Below, piece after piece: positions 42,574 through 51,657 of a stretch of DNA of 64,000 bases (position 1 is its first letter; every line of letters starts with the position of its first letter). Source of the stretch: PALSA-607 sp963737705 (lineage in GTDB: Bacteria > Actinomycetota > Actinomycetes > Acidothermales > Acidothermaceae); assembly GCA_963737705.1 (NCBI GenBank), contig CAVTTP010000006.1, forward strand, positions 1 to 64,000, read 5' to 3'. Both the position numbers and the translations under genes were made by a program. The notes under the pieces were generated by a model that was not told the DNA's origin, made no database searches, and saw only the letters and a list, made by a program, of their open reading frames with translations.

Positions 42574-43185
42574 GTGGGGCTGGACACTCAAACCGGCGCG
42601 AGCGGCGGCCGGACATGCCTGGACTCGAGCCTCGTGGAGGCCCTCTACTCTGAGCATGGATCCTTGTGCTACCGATTGGCGCGCAGCGTCATCGTTGATG
42701 AGCACCTCGCGCAAGATGTCGTCCAGGACGTCTTCGTCGCGGTGTGGTCGGGCCGCGCTGGCGTGTTCGATCCGGGCCGCGGGTCGATGCGGTCGTGGCT
42801 GCTGCACGTCACCCATCACAAGGCGGTCGACAGCGTCCGACGCGCCCAGCGCCATTCCGCCCGCAACGCGGGACCGGACATGTTCGCGGGCATTGCGTCT
42901 GAGCACGACGTCGAATCGGACGCCTGGGATAGTCAGCGGCGCGACCAGATCACGACTGCGCTAGCAGGGCTGAGCGCCGAGCAGCGCCGTGTCTTGGAAA
43001 TGGCCTACTTCGGCGGCCATACCCAAGCCGAGATCGCCCAGATCACCTCGACACCGTTGGGGACCGTCAAGACCCGCACGTGGGCGGCGTTTCGCAATCT
43101 ACGCAACAGTCTCGAGCTCGCGGCGATCGTCGACGCGGATGGATGGACGGGGTCCGCGGCGACGCTGCCGGCCAGCGCGACCTGA
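42574..43185 (+). CDS. ECF RNA polymerase sigma factor
   Basis: A 203-residue sigma-70 family protein. Region 2 is 'LYSEHGSLCYRLARSVIVDEHLAQDVVQDVFVAVW' and region 4 is 'LSAEQRRVLEMAYFGGHTQAEIAQ' followed by 'TPLGTVKTRTWAAFRNLR'. It resembles SigK/ECF19-type factors. There is no anti-sigma gene next to it. The downstream kilobase is decayed, with a STAS-domain remnant, so its regulator may have been lost or lies elsewhere. Confidence 0.9.
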   Translation: MGLDTQTGASGGRTCLDSSLVEALYSEHGSLCYRLARSVIVDEHLAQDVVQDVFVAVWSGRAGVFDPGRGSMRSWLLHVTHHKAVDSVRRAQRHSARNAGPDMFAGIASEHDVESDAWDSQRRDQITTALAGLSAEQRRVLEMAYFGGHTQAEIAQITSTPLGTVKTRTWAAFRNLRNSLELAAIVDADGWTGSAATLPASAT

Positions 43186-43640
43186 TCTTCTCCTCAACCG
43201 GTGGCGTGCGATGAGCGTGCCCGGGCGAACGCCGACGCGCGACAGAGGACCATAACCCTCTCGGACCCGCTGAGCAGCGAGGCGACAAAGCCTGCCCGCT
43301 ACACCGCGGCGGCGAACGTGACGGCGAACGCCTCGCCTCTACTCCACCGCATCTGGCGCAGGTGTCGGCCACAGTCGAGCACAGCTGCGCGCGTCATCGG
43401 GCTCGCGTAGGAGATGGTTGTCGCGAGTCCAATGCCGCAGCACATCGTCTGGGACCTCACGACCCTCGCCTTAGCGCTCAACCGTCAGCGCGTCACGCGT
43501 CCCGACGACGTCGCCGGACAACCGAAGAATCTCCGCGTGCGCGTCGGCGCGATCTTCGGCGGCTCTGAGCGCGGCGACCGCGTCCTGACCCGGCCACGTG
43601 AGCATCGCTGAGGCGCCGAGGCGCGAACGAACCTAGGACA
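43186..43640. other. gene-free stretch
   Basis: No frame here has coding character consistent with its neighbours. Several short frames on both strands are Arg/Pro-rich shadows. It is the left part of a decayed region that continues to 44310. Confidence 0.5.
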
Positions 43641-43872
43641 GCAAGCAGGTTCACGGCTGCGCTCAATAGCGCACCAGGCATCGACGCCGTGTGCGCGGCG
43701 TACCAAACGCCGACGCGACCTGGGCAGCTGATGTTGCTGGACCTGCCACCACCTCACGTTCATCGATGTCACCGGGGTTCGAGCGCTGTCTGATGTTCAC
43801 GCCCATCTCAGCGGGTTGGGCTATCACCTGCGGGTTGCCCGCCTTCGGATGAATTCACCCTGTGGACACTGA
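43641..43872 (+). pseudogene. STAS-domain (anti-sigma antagonist-like) remnant
   Basis: Reading from 43641 gives '...GQLMLLDL'. After a +1 shift near 43738 the frame continues 'HHLTFIDVTGVRALSDVHAH' and 'LSGLGYHLRVARL' to a TGA at 43870-43872. 'LLDL...FIDVTGVRAL' is the core of a STAS domain (phosphorylatable Ser/Thr next to D-x-x-G). One extra C explains the break. No start or complete N-terminus is visible. Confidence 0.5.
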
Positions 43873-44099
43873 AGTTCGCGGTCCGATCGGGTTGGCTGGC
43901 ACCGCTGTTCGCCAACGGTGATGAGCGTTGCCGTTGGCCCCAGAGATCCGCATGTCCTGGATTTTGGCAGACGCCCGCCGAACGCACTGTTCTGCCGCGT
44001 TGACCCACATGCGATGTGACGGACGTCGGTGGCCGGTATCAGAGCTTCGCGGTTTCGATGTGAGGTCCACTGGATAAGCGGTGCGTAGAGCACGACACC

Positions 44100-44279
44100 G
44101 ACCGCGACCACGGTATAAGACGCGTGCCAGGAAGACACACGGTCTGGAGTTGTGAACCGGGTTTGGTCGTCCTCTTGTTGCCAAGCCGTGTACATCAGCG
44201 AGCCCGGCTCCGTCTCCGTGACCTTGGCGACGAACGACTCGATGGCGTTTACCACTACAGGCACCGCGTCGGCTTGCAC
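44100..44279 (-). pseudogene. ABM-type monooxygenase fragment
   Basis: From 44279 the frame reads 'NAIESFVAKVTETEPGSLMY' and then TAWQQEDDQTRF, the central part of an antibiotic-biosynthesis-monooxygenase domain. After that the expected continuation is replaced by unrelated sequence (open to 43824), and the first strand is also missing. It is best read as a decayed gene. Confidence 0.5.
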
Positions 44280-44306
44280 CTGGTAATTACGTGCACCTGG
44301 TAATTA
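44276..44306. repeat. 14-bp direct repeat
   Basis: GCACCTGGTAATTA occurs at 44276-44289 and 44293-44306, separated by CGT, at the edge of the decayed region. Confidence 0.85.
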
Positions 44307-44318
44307 ATGGGTGGCCTG

Positions 44319-45269
44319 TCACTCACGCCAGGCGAGTCCCCAGCTTGCGCTGTGTGATTGTCCCGGCTCTAGGCGGATCAGGTCCTGTCCGGTGCGAAAG
44401 GCATTGGGCGGGCACGTCATCGGTTCGACGCCGAGACCGGTACGCCAGTGCGGCGCGGGTTGCGTGTGGGCGGTGTAGATCTCGAGGTAGGGGTAGCTTG
44501 CGTCTACCCATAGAGATAGCGCGCCGTGCTGCAGCGCCGACAGGTGTACCCATGCCAGCCCGTCGCTGCCGCGCGCGAGGTCGGTAAACGTGTAGTCGAT
44601 GTCCTGTGCACCAATCTGTCGCGGACTGCGGAAGTCGAAGGGTGAGCCCTGGACCTCGGCTAAGCCGGTCGGAAGGCCTCTGTCGTCGGTCGGCAGCCAT
44701 CGGCCGGCGTCGAGGTGCAGCTGGCACTCGTCGATCAGCGCCGTACCCAGGCTCAGGTACGGATGCTGCCCGGTCCCGTACGGGCAGGGCTGCGCGCCGA
44801 TGTTGGTGGCGGTCGTGCGGACCGTCAACCCGGCAGCAGTGAGCTCATAGTCGACGCGCACGTCAAGGGTGAACGGATAGCCCATTTGCGGATGCAGGAC
44901 GATACCCATCGCGACCTGGCTTTGGGTGTGCTGGTGGCACACCCAGTTGCGCCAGCGCCCGAAGCCATGGATGGCGTTGTGCGCCGCGGGTTCGGTGAGC
45001 GGCAGCTGGTAGTCGGTCCTGTCGAAGGTGTAAGTGCCGTCCTGGATCCGATTGGGCCACGGAACCAACGGCAGACCCCTTGCGCCGGTGCACTGCTCTG
45101 CAGGTGAATAGCCGTCGAGCAGCTCACGTCCGGCGACGTCATACCGGCGCAGCCCGCCGCCCACTTCGACCACAGTCGCGTGGTGCTCGCCGTAACTGAT
45201 CTGGAGCTGTTGCCCGGACGGCGTCGCCGGGCCAGAGCGGATTTCGTCGTCGGCCGTGGATTGTGTCAT
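44319..45269 (-). CDS. aldose 1-epimerase family protein
   Basis: A 316-residue beta-sandwich sugar epimerase (GalM-like). Motifs: 'LPLVPWPNRIQDG', 'NAIHGFGRWRNW' (catalytic His), 'PYGTGQHPYLSLG' (second His) and 'GLGVEPMTCPPNAF' (catalytic Glu). It interconverts alpha and beta anomers of hexoses in the cytoplasm. It is divergent from the sugar-oxidation operon (291 bp apart), and its substrate is probably shared with those enzymes. The intergenic region shows no clear motif. Confidence 0.92.
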   Translation of the reverse strand: MTQSTADDEIRSGPATPSGQQLQISYGEHHATVVEVGGGLRRYDVAGRELLDGYSPAEQCTGARGLPLVPWPNRIQDGTYTFDRTDYQLPLTEPAAHNAIHGFGRWRNWVCHQHTQSQVAMGIVLHPQMGYPFTLDVRVDYELTAAGLTVRTTATNIGAQPCPYGTGQHPYLSLGTALIDECQLHLDAGRWLPTDDRGLPTGLAEVQGSPFDFRSPRQIGAQDIDYTFTDLARGSDGLAWVHLSALQHGALSLWVDASYPYLEIYTAHTQPAPHWRTGLGVEPMTCPPNAFRTGQDLIRLEPGQSHSASWGLAWRE

Positions 45270-45560
45270 CGGTCTTCTCGATTCTGTCCGTGACGATGCG
45301 GGTGTGCGTGCTGACTGTTCTTCCCGCGAGGCGGTGTTCCACCCTGGTCAAGAGCTGGAGCCGCATTGCTTGGCACAGCCTTTACTCTTTCGCGCCAAGT
45401 GCGTCGACTGTGCTGCGTCATGCGAAGGCTCCGGCCGCCTTCCGTCGCGGGACGTCTGTTTGGCCGTCCGGGCGCCGGGTAGGGCCGCAGCAAGTAGCAA
45501 CCGTGACTTCGAATGCGCGATGGGGCGGGAGTCTGCTCGCCCTGGATCGGGAGACCTGCC

Positions 45561-47387
45561 ATGCCAACAGTCAGCGACTTCGTCGTCCAACGCGTAAGGC
45601 AGTGGGGCGTGACGCGAGTGTTCGGGTTCCCCGGCGACGGAGTGGGCGAGCTTGACGGTGCTCTCGGTCAGGCGGAACGCGATGGCGTAGGACTCAGCTA
45701 TGTCCGACCTACACACGAAGAGATTTGTGCGTTGATGGCGGTGGCACACGCTAAGTTCACCGGCGAGGTCGGTGTCTGCATCGCGACGTCCAGCCCGGGG
45801 GCATTTCATCTGATCAACGGCCTCTACGACGCCAACATGGACAACCAACCCGTTGTCGCCATCGTCGGCCAGCAGGGCTTGAACGCCCTCGGCACCTTCA
45901 ATCAGCAAGAGAGCAACCTCGAGCGAACATTCGCCGACGTCGCCGCATACGTGCAGACCATCGTGTCGCCACAGCAGGCGCAGGCGGTCATTGACACCGC
46001 GTTTCGCACCGCACGCGTTCGGCTTGCGCCGACGGTCATCATCATCCCGCACGACGTACAGGCGATGGAGATGGAAGAACCGACTGCCGCGACCTGGGTG
46101 TCACGCTCCAGTGCGGTCGCGCCGTCGTTAGCTATAAGCCCGCCGGAGAGCGAGATCGTCAAGGCGGCCGAGATCATCAACAGCGGTTCGAAGGTCACCT
46201 TTCTCGTAGGCCACGGCGCCAACGGCGCGACCGACGAAGTGCTCGAAGCGGCGCGGCTCGCCGGTGCCGGCATCATCACCGCGCTGCGTGGCAAGCAGGT
46301 AGTGCCCTCGGACATCGCTTTCCACTCGCAGCAACTAGGACTGCTCGGCTCGCGACCGAGCGCGGACCAGATCGCTGGGTGCGACACGCTCGTTCTGCTC
46401 GGCACCAACTATCCGTACGGGCAGTTCCTGCCGAAGACCGGCCAAGCGAGAGCGATCCAGGTTGACTTGAAGCCCGAGCAGATGGGCCTTCGGTATCCCA
46501 CCGAGGTGAACCTGTGGGGCGACGTCAAAGCGACCTTGACCGCACTGATTCCGCACCTGCAGGCAAAGACCGATCTCGGTTGGCAGAACATCGTCGTACA
46601 AGGCATGCGTGAGTGGGACGAAGAAATCGAAGCGCAAGCGATGCTTACCTATCCCGATGGCGTGAACCCGCGGCGCGTCTACCACGAGCTGAATAAGCGG
46701 CTACCAGCCAACGCCATCGTCACCGCTGACGCCGGCACGACTGCCGACTGGTACGGACATCACATCCGACTGCGGCGCGGCATGATGGGCGATCTCTCCG
46801 GCCGTCTGGCGACCATGCTCGCGGCGATGCCCTACGCCGTCGCAGCGAAATTCGCCTACCCGGATCGCCCGGTGATCTGCACGATCGGCGACGGGGCCTT
46901 CCAGATGCTGGGCATGAACGAACTCATCACCGTGAAGAAATACATGGCGCAGTGGAGCAATCAGCAGTTCATTGTTCTGGTGCTGCACAACGACGACCTC
47001 AACCAGGTGTCGTGGGAGATGCGCACCGAAGACGGCAATCCGGTCTGGCCGACCTCGCAGGACATCCAGTCGGTCGACTACGCGGGCTGGGCGGAACTGC
47101 TGGGCTTCTCCGGTATCCGGGTGAAGTCTGACGACGAGGTGGAGGCGGCGTGGGAGACAGCTTTCTCCAACCCGGGCATCACCCTCATCGACGCGTACAC
47201 CAGCAAGAACATCCCGCCGCTGCCGGCGCACCTCACCAGGGAACTTGTGATCGACACCGCCAAAGGTCTTCTCAAGGAGGGCCCTGCGGCCGCAGGCCCG
47301 CTTCGGGACTCGGCCGAGGCGATGTTGTCCGAAGGTCTTGAGCGGGTCAAGTCGGCGTTGCACATTGGTGACGACGCTGATGGCTAG
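45561..47387 (+). CDS. thiamine-pyrophosphate-requiring enzyme (pyruvate oxidase / acetolactate synthase-like)
   Basis: A 608-residue three-domain TPP enzyme. The N-terminal domain has 'VFGFPGDGVGELDGAL' and the catalytic Glu in 'PTHEEICALMAVAHAK'. The middle domain has the Rossmann-like 'VTFLVGHGANGATDEV'. The C-terminal TPP motif is GDGAFQMLGMNELIT followed by 'VLHNDDLNQ'. The family includes pyruvate oxidases and uncharacterised TPP enzymes often found beside GMC oxidoreductases. The 2-oxo acid substrate is not identifiable. ATG 45561 has GGGAGA upstream. It heads an operon to 54766. Confidence 0.92.
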   Translation: MPTVSDFVVQRVRQWGVTRVFGFPGDGVGELDGALGQAERDGVGLSYVRPTHEEICALMAVAHAKFTGEVGVCIATSSPGAFHLINGLYDANMDNQPVVAIVGQQGLNALGTFNQQESNLERTFADVAAYVQTIVSPQQAQAVIDTAFRTARVRLAPTVIIIPHDVQAMEMEEPTAATWVSRSSAVAPSLAISPPESEIVKAAEIINSGSKVTFLVGHGANGATDEVLEAARLAGAGIITALRGKQVVPSDIAFHSQQLGLLGSRPSADQIAGCDTLVLLGTNYPYGQFLPKTGQARAIQVDLKPEQMGLRYPTEVNLWGDVKATLTALIPHLQAKTDLGWQNIVVQGMREWDEEIEAQAMLTYPDGVNPRRVYHELNKRLPANAIVTADAGTTADWYGHHIRLRRGMMGDLSGRLATMLAAMPYAVAAKFAYPDRPVICTIGDGAFQMLGMNELITVKKYMAQWSNQQFIVLVLHNDDLNQVSWEMRTEDGNPVWPTSQDIQSVDYAGWAELLGFSGIRVKSDDEVEAAWETAFSNPGITLIDAYTSKNIPPLPAHLTRELVIDTAKGLLKEGPAAAGPLRDSAEAMLSEGLERVKSALHIGDDADG

Positions 47388-47703
47388 GCCACGAGCGTAT
47401 GGCTGGCCGAGCAGCATCGATGATCCCCCGGCGACACCGGCAATCAACGACGGCCCGGAGGAGCAAGCTGGGTATGGCCTTGGGTTTGATCAGCACAGCG
47501 CGCATGAGCGTGGTCGGCCGATCGCCTGGATAGTCGTCGCGGTGATCATCGCCGGTACGTTCATCAGTGGGATCAGCCTCATCGTGGCTGCGCCGCCTTT
47601 GTTCTGGACTGGGGTGGGCGTGGTCATTGTCGGCATCATCCTCGGCCGCGCCACGCACGCGATGGGCGACGTTGCTTATGCGGAAGAAAGGCTGAAGTCG
47701 TGA
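47380..47703 (+). CDS. small two-helix membrane protein, HGxxPAAW-like
   Basis: A 107-residue protein: hydrophilic N-terminus, then 'HERGRPIAWIVVAVIIAGTF' and a second helix ending 'GRATHAMG'. This resembles actinobacterial HGxxPAAW-family proteins. ATG 47380 overlaps the stop of the TPP-enzyme gene by 8 bases. The function of the family is unknown. Confidence 0.75.
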   Translation: MARPRAYGWPSSIDDPPATPAINDGPEEQAGYGLGFDQHSAHERGRPIAWIVVAVIIAGTFISGISLIVAAPPLFWTGVGVVIVGIILGRATHAMGDVAYAEERLKS

Positions 47704-48152
47704 AGCGCGCGCAGCCGATCGGAATCGACCGCTTGCTGGCCGACATCCGGACAGGGCACTTCGAGAAGACGCTGTCGGCGCTGGCCGCCGTCGGCGCAGC
47801 CGTAACAACCGGGGAAATCTACCTATCGCATGACTCGGCGAGCTTCGGCAACAAGATGATGTGGGTGCCGGTCTTTGTGATGCCGACCATCATTCCCGCT
47901 GGTATCGCCGCCGTGTTCTCCAAGCGAGCCGCCAAGACTGTGCTGCCGCTGGCTTCAGCGGTGGTGGTGCTGAACGGTTTGCAAGGCACCTACCTGCACC
48001 TGCGCGGAATCTCTCAGAAGCCGGGAGGCCTGCGAGCAGGCATGCGTCTGTACAACGCGGAGATGGGGCCGCCGGTCTTCGCGCCTCTCCTCGCGAGTCT
48101 GGTTGGCGGCATGGGAATCCTGGCCGCGATCCTTCGCCGCGAAGGTGAGTGA
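47700..48152 (+). CDS. four-helix membrane protein of unknown function
   Basis: A 150-residue protein with helices at ~25-45, 52-70, 78-98 and 122-145 and conserved-looking 'GEIYLSHD' and 'GLQGTYLHLRGI' segments. The GTG at 47700 overlaps the preceding stop (GTGA). It sits before a gluconate-2-dehydrogenase-subunit-3-like gene and could help anchor or assemble the oxidoreductase. That is inference from position. Confidence 0.75.
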   Translation: MKRAQPIGIDRLLADIRTGHFEKTLSALAAVGAAVTTGEIYLSHDSASFGNKMMWVPVFVMPTIIPAGIAAVFSKRAAKTVLPLASAVVVLNGLQGTYLHLRGISQKPGGLRAGMRLYNAEMGPPVFAPLLASLVGGMGILAAILRREGE

Positions 48153-48155
48153 GCC

Positions 48156-48809
48156 GTGGTCTTCATCGCCGACAGCGTCCGCGGCCGCACTCCCGGCTCA
48201 CGTCCTTCGCGTTTTCCCGGATTCGACGTACTCGATGAAGTCGACCGCTGGGACGCCATCACCGCCGGCGTTGTGCTGGCGCGGCTCACTCCGTCGCCTG
48301 AGTTGTCGTTCTTCACCGGGGTTGAGCAGGCGACTGCTGAAGCGTTGTGCGATCAGCTGCTTGCCCAGCACGACGAGCCGCGGGTGCCGGTGGCGGCACT
48401 GATCGACGTCCGGCTTGCTTCGGGTGAAACCGACGGATGGCATTACGCCGACATGCCCGAGGACGGCGAGGCGTGGCGGCGGACGTTGGCCCACCTCGAC
48501 GACGACGCAGCCGTTGAGTACGGCGGTACTTTCGGCGAACTGACGAGTGCTCAACAGGCGGGGATCGTGCAGGCGATTCAAGACCTCGACACCGCGCGCT
48601 GGCACGATCTGCCAGCGAACCAGGTGTGGTCGCTGTGGACCAGGTACGCCTGCACGGCGTTCTATTCACACCCCTGGGCCTGGAATGAGATCGGCTTCCC
48701 CGGCCCGGCATATCCCCGTGGGTACAAGAACATGGGGCTCGACAAGCGCGAGCCTTTCGAGGTTGCCGACGCGGTGAATGCCGATCCAGTGCACGGGCTC
48801 GCCAGATGA
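48156..48809 (+). CDS. gluconate 2-dehydrogenase subunit 3-like protein
   Basis: A 217-residue protein of the DUF/Gluconate_2-dh3 family. The C-terminal hallmark 'ACTAFYSHPWAWNEIGFPGP' followed by 'YPRGYKNMG' is present. In characterised complexes the small subunit escorts the FAD-containing GMC subunit for export. Here the GMC gene follows immediately. There is no Tat signal in this copy (start GTG 48156, MVFIADSVRG), so both may stay cytoplasmic or be exported differently. Confidence 0.85.
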   Translation: MVFIADSVRGRTPGSRPSRFPGFDVLDEVDRWDAITAGVVLARLTPSPELSFFTGVEQATAEALCDQLLAQHDEPRVPVAALIDVRLASGETDGWHYADMPEDGEAWRRTLAHLDDDAAVEYGGTFGELTSAQQAGIVQAIQDLDTARWHDLPANQVWSLWTRYACTAFYSHPWAWNEIGFPGPAYPRGYKNMGLDKREPFEVADAVNADPVHGLAR

Positions 48810-48840
48810 GCGGACACTCGGCGGACGGCGACGCTCGGCG

Positions 48841-50497
48841 ATGAAGGTCGGTGCCAACCTGTCGCTTTATCGCGACGTCAGGTCACGTAACGACTCGGCC
48901 TGGTTGCTGCCGAAGGCGCCCGGCTTCCCGCATCAGTTACGCGACGACATGCGTCGCTACGACGAATCCGACGAGGTTGACATCGTGATCGTCGGCTGCG
49001 GAGCAGGCGGCGGCACGTTGGCGCAGCGACTGGCCCGCGCGGGGTGGCGGGTCGTCGCCCTCGATGCCGGACCGTTCTGGGATCCGGAAACCGATTGGGT
49101 GAGCGACGAGCGTGGCTCACACTCGCTGTACTGGACCGAGCCGCGGCTCATCAGTGGCGCGAATCCAGTACCGATGGGTTCGAACAACTCGGGTCGCGGC
49201 GTCGGCGGCTCGATGGTGCACTATGCCGGCTACACGCCGCGATTCCACCCCTCCGACTTCGCGACGTTCACCAATGACGGCGTCGGCGCGGACTGGCCGA
49301 TCACCTACGACGAGTTGCGGCCATACTACGAACACCTCGAGCAAGAACTGCCCGTCGCCGGCCAGAACTGGCCATGGGGTGACCCACACGACTATCCGTT
49401 TCATGCGCAACCGGTGTCGGGTAACGGCGACGTGTTCATCAACGGCTGCGAGACGCTCGGGATACCGGTGCGGGTCGGCCCCGTGGCCATTGCCAACGGG
49501 CGGTTCGGAAATCGACCGCACTGCATCTACCGCGGCTTCTGCTTGCAGGGCTGCAAGGTCAATGCCAAAGCGTCACCACTCATCACGCATGTGCCCGACG
49601 CGCTCGCCCACGGTGCGGAGATCCGCGCGCACTCGCACGTGAGCAGCGTGCTTGTCGACGAACACACCGGTCTCGCAACCGGTGTCACCTATTTCAAGGA
49701 CGGCGTGGAGCGACGTCAGCGGGCCCGGATGGTCGCCGTCGCCGGCTACTCGATCGAAACGCCGCGGCTGTTGCTGCTCTCGACGTCGAAGCGATTCAAG
49801 GATGGTCTTTGCAACGACGAGGGGCAGGTCGGCCGCTACGTCATGGTGCAAGGCGCCCCACAGACGGCAGGCCGCTTCGAGTCTGAGGTGCGGATGTACA
49901 AGGGACCGCCGCCCGAGGTGAGCTCCGAGGAGTTCTACGAGACCGACCCAACCGCGTCGTACCGCCGGGGATTCTCGATCCAGACGGTGTCGCCGCTGCC
50001 GATCACCTACGCCGAGCACGTGATCGCCCAGGGACACTGGGGCGAGGCGTTGCGCGAGTACATGCGCGACTACGTGCACTGGTCGTCGCTTGGAGCGCTG
50101 TGTGAGCTGATGCCGTTGCGTGAAAACGGTGTGACGCTCGCCTCTGAGGTCGACAAGCACGGCCTGCCGGTAGCCAATTTCAGCTACTCGATGTGTGACA
50201 ACGACAAGCAGCTCATGGCGGCTGCGCAGTTAAAGATGGAGCAGATCCTGCGCGCAGCTGGGGCGACGGAGACGATGACGATCCAGCGGTTCGCCCATCT
50301 GGTCGGCGGTTGCCGGATGGCAGCGTCGGACGAAAGACGGCGTGGTTGACGCCAAACAGCGCACGTTCGCGGTGCCGAACCTGTATCTCGCCGATGGCAG
50401 CGTTCTGCCGACGCAAGGCTCGGCCAACCCTGCGCTGACCATCATGGCGCTCTCCGCGCGGCTGGCCGATCACCTCGTCGGGACTTCTCGTGGTTGA
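48841..50497 (+). CDS. GMC-family FAD oxidoreductase with C-terminal frameshift
   Basis: A flavin-dependent sugar/alcohol dehydrogenase. FAD site 'DIVIVGCGAGGGTLAQRLA' near residue 43, 'SNNSGRGVGGSMVHYAGYTP' near 115, a Cys-rich loop 'CIYRGFCLQGCKVNA', and near the end 'HLVGGCRMA'. The frame then breaks at about 50331-50336. One extra A in GAAAGAC sends it to a stop at 50349. In the next frame the expected ending is intact: 'NLYLADGSVLPTQGSANPAL' then 'TIMALSARLADHLVG' to TGA 50497. Without correction it loses about 50 residues including catalytic His/Asn-region elements. It pairs with the subunit-3-like gene. Confidence 0.85.
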
Positions 50498-51614
50498 GTC
50501 GCTTGGTGCAGGTGGAGACTTCGACATCGTCTCCGTCGACGTTTCTGCGTACACCGTCCCGACGGAACTGCCTGAGGCCGATGGCACGCTCGCCTGGGAC
50601 AAGACCACCCTTGTCGTGGTGGATGTCGAGACACGGGCAGGGGTTCGCGGTCTCGGGTTCGCGTACGGGCACACCGCGATGGTCGATGTAATCACGCAGA
50701 CGCTCGCTCCGGTCATCATCGGCAACGACGTGCATGAGACAGGCAACGCGTGGTCGGCTATGGTGCGCGCGATTCGCAACCTCGGCCGCCCAGGGATCGC
50801 ATCGATGGCCATCTCCGCCGTCGATCTGGCGGTGTGGGACGCGAAAGCCAGGCTCCTCGACATCCCCCTCCACAGGCTGCTCGGTGCGATTCGAACCGCC
50901 GTCCCCGTTTACGGAAGCGGCGGGTTCACGACGTACACGATGGACCAGTTGCTGACACAGCTGCGCGGATGGGTGGGCCAGGGCATTCCGCGGGTGAAGA
51001 TGAAGATCGGTACCGACTGGGGCGTGTCGTGGCGCCAAGACGTCGCCCGCATCGCTGCCGTGCGCGACGCGATTGGAGACGACGCCGAACTGTTCGTCGA
51101 CGCTAACGGCGGCTACGACCGGGTCCAAGCCCGCCGGCTCGGCGCGCAGTTTGCTAGCGACTTCGGGGTCACCTGGTTTGAGGAGCCGGTGAGTTCCGAC
51201 GACCTCGCCGGCCTCCACGGCTTGGTCGACGCGCTGCCCCTCGACGTGGCAGCGGGGGAGTACGGCTACGACCTCGACTACTTTCGCTCGATGCTCGCAG
51301 CCGGCGCTGTCGACGTCTTGCAGGCCGACGTCGGGCGCTGCGGCGGAATCACCGAGTGGTTGCGCGTTGCTGCACTGGCTGCGGCCGACCACGTGCCGTT
51401 CTCGGGTCACTGCGGGCCGGCGATCCACCTGCATGCCGCAACCGTGCCACCCAATCTCCGGCACCTTGAGTACTTCCACGACCACGTGCGGATCGAGACC
51501 ATGTTGTTCGACGGCATCATCCAACCCCGCGACGGCACCCTCACGCCGTCGGACTTACCTGGCAACGGCTACACACTGAAGACTGCCGACGCCGAGCCGT
51601 ACCGCGTGCGTTAG
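50490..51614 (+). CDS. enolase-superfamily enzyme (mandelate racemase / sugar-acid dehydratase-like)
   Basis: A 374-residue protein with capping domain and TIM barrel. The catalytic Lys pair is in 'RVKMKIG', metal ligands in 'FVDANGGY' (Asp), 'WFEEPV' (Glu) and 'AAGEYG' (Glu), and a late His is in 'FSGHCGPAIH'. This is the mandelate racemase subgroup, many members of which dehydrate aldonic acids. Next to a GMC oxidase and TPP enzyme, an aldonate dehydratase role is plausible. GTG 50490 overlaps the corrected GMC stop by 8 bases. Confidence 0.88.
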   Translation: MVESLGAGGDFDIVSVDVSAYTVPTELPEADGTLAWDKTTLVVVDVETRAGVRGLGFAYGHTAMVDVITQTLAPVIIGNDVHETGNAWSAMVRAIRNLGRPGIASMAISAVDLAVWDAKARLLDIPLHRLLGAIRTAVPVYGSGGFTTYTMDQLLTQLRGWVGQGIPRVKMKIGTDWGVSWRQDVARIAAVRDAIGDDAELFVDANGGYDRVQARRLGAQFASDFGVTWFEEPVSSDDLAGLHGLVDALPLDVAAGEYGYDLDYFRSMLAAGAVDVLQADVGRCGGITEWLRVAALAAADHVPFSGHCGPAIHLHAATVPPNLRHLEYFHDHVRIETMLFDGIIQPRDGTLTPSDLPGNGYTLKTADAEPYRVR

Positions 51615-51657
51615 CGGCCGAACGCCGCGTCACGTGTCGAAATCCAATGGAGAAGAA

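Noticed and set aside
50442..51524. 360-residue minus-strand frame opposite the enolase-superfamily gene
   Set aside because: It lies antisense to a gene with complete catalytic motifs and has no recognisable domain.
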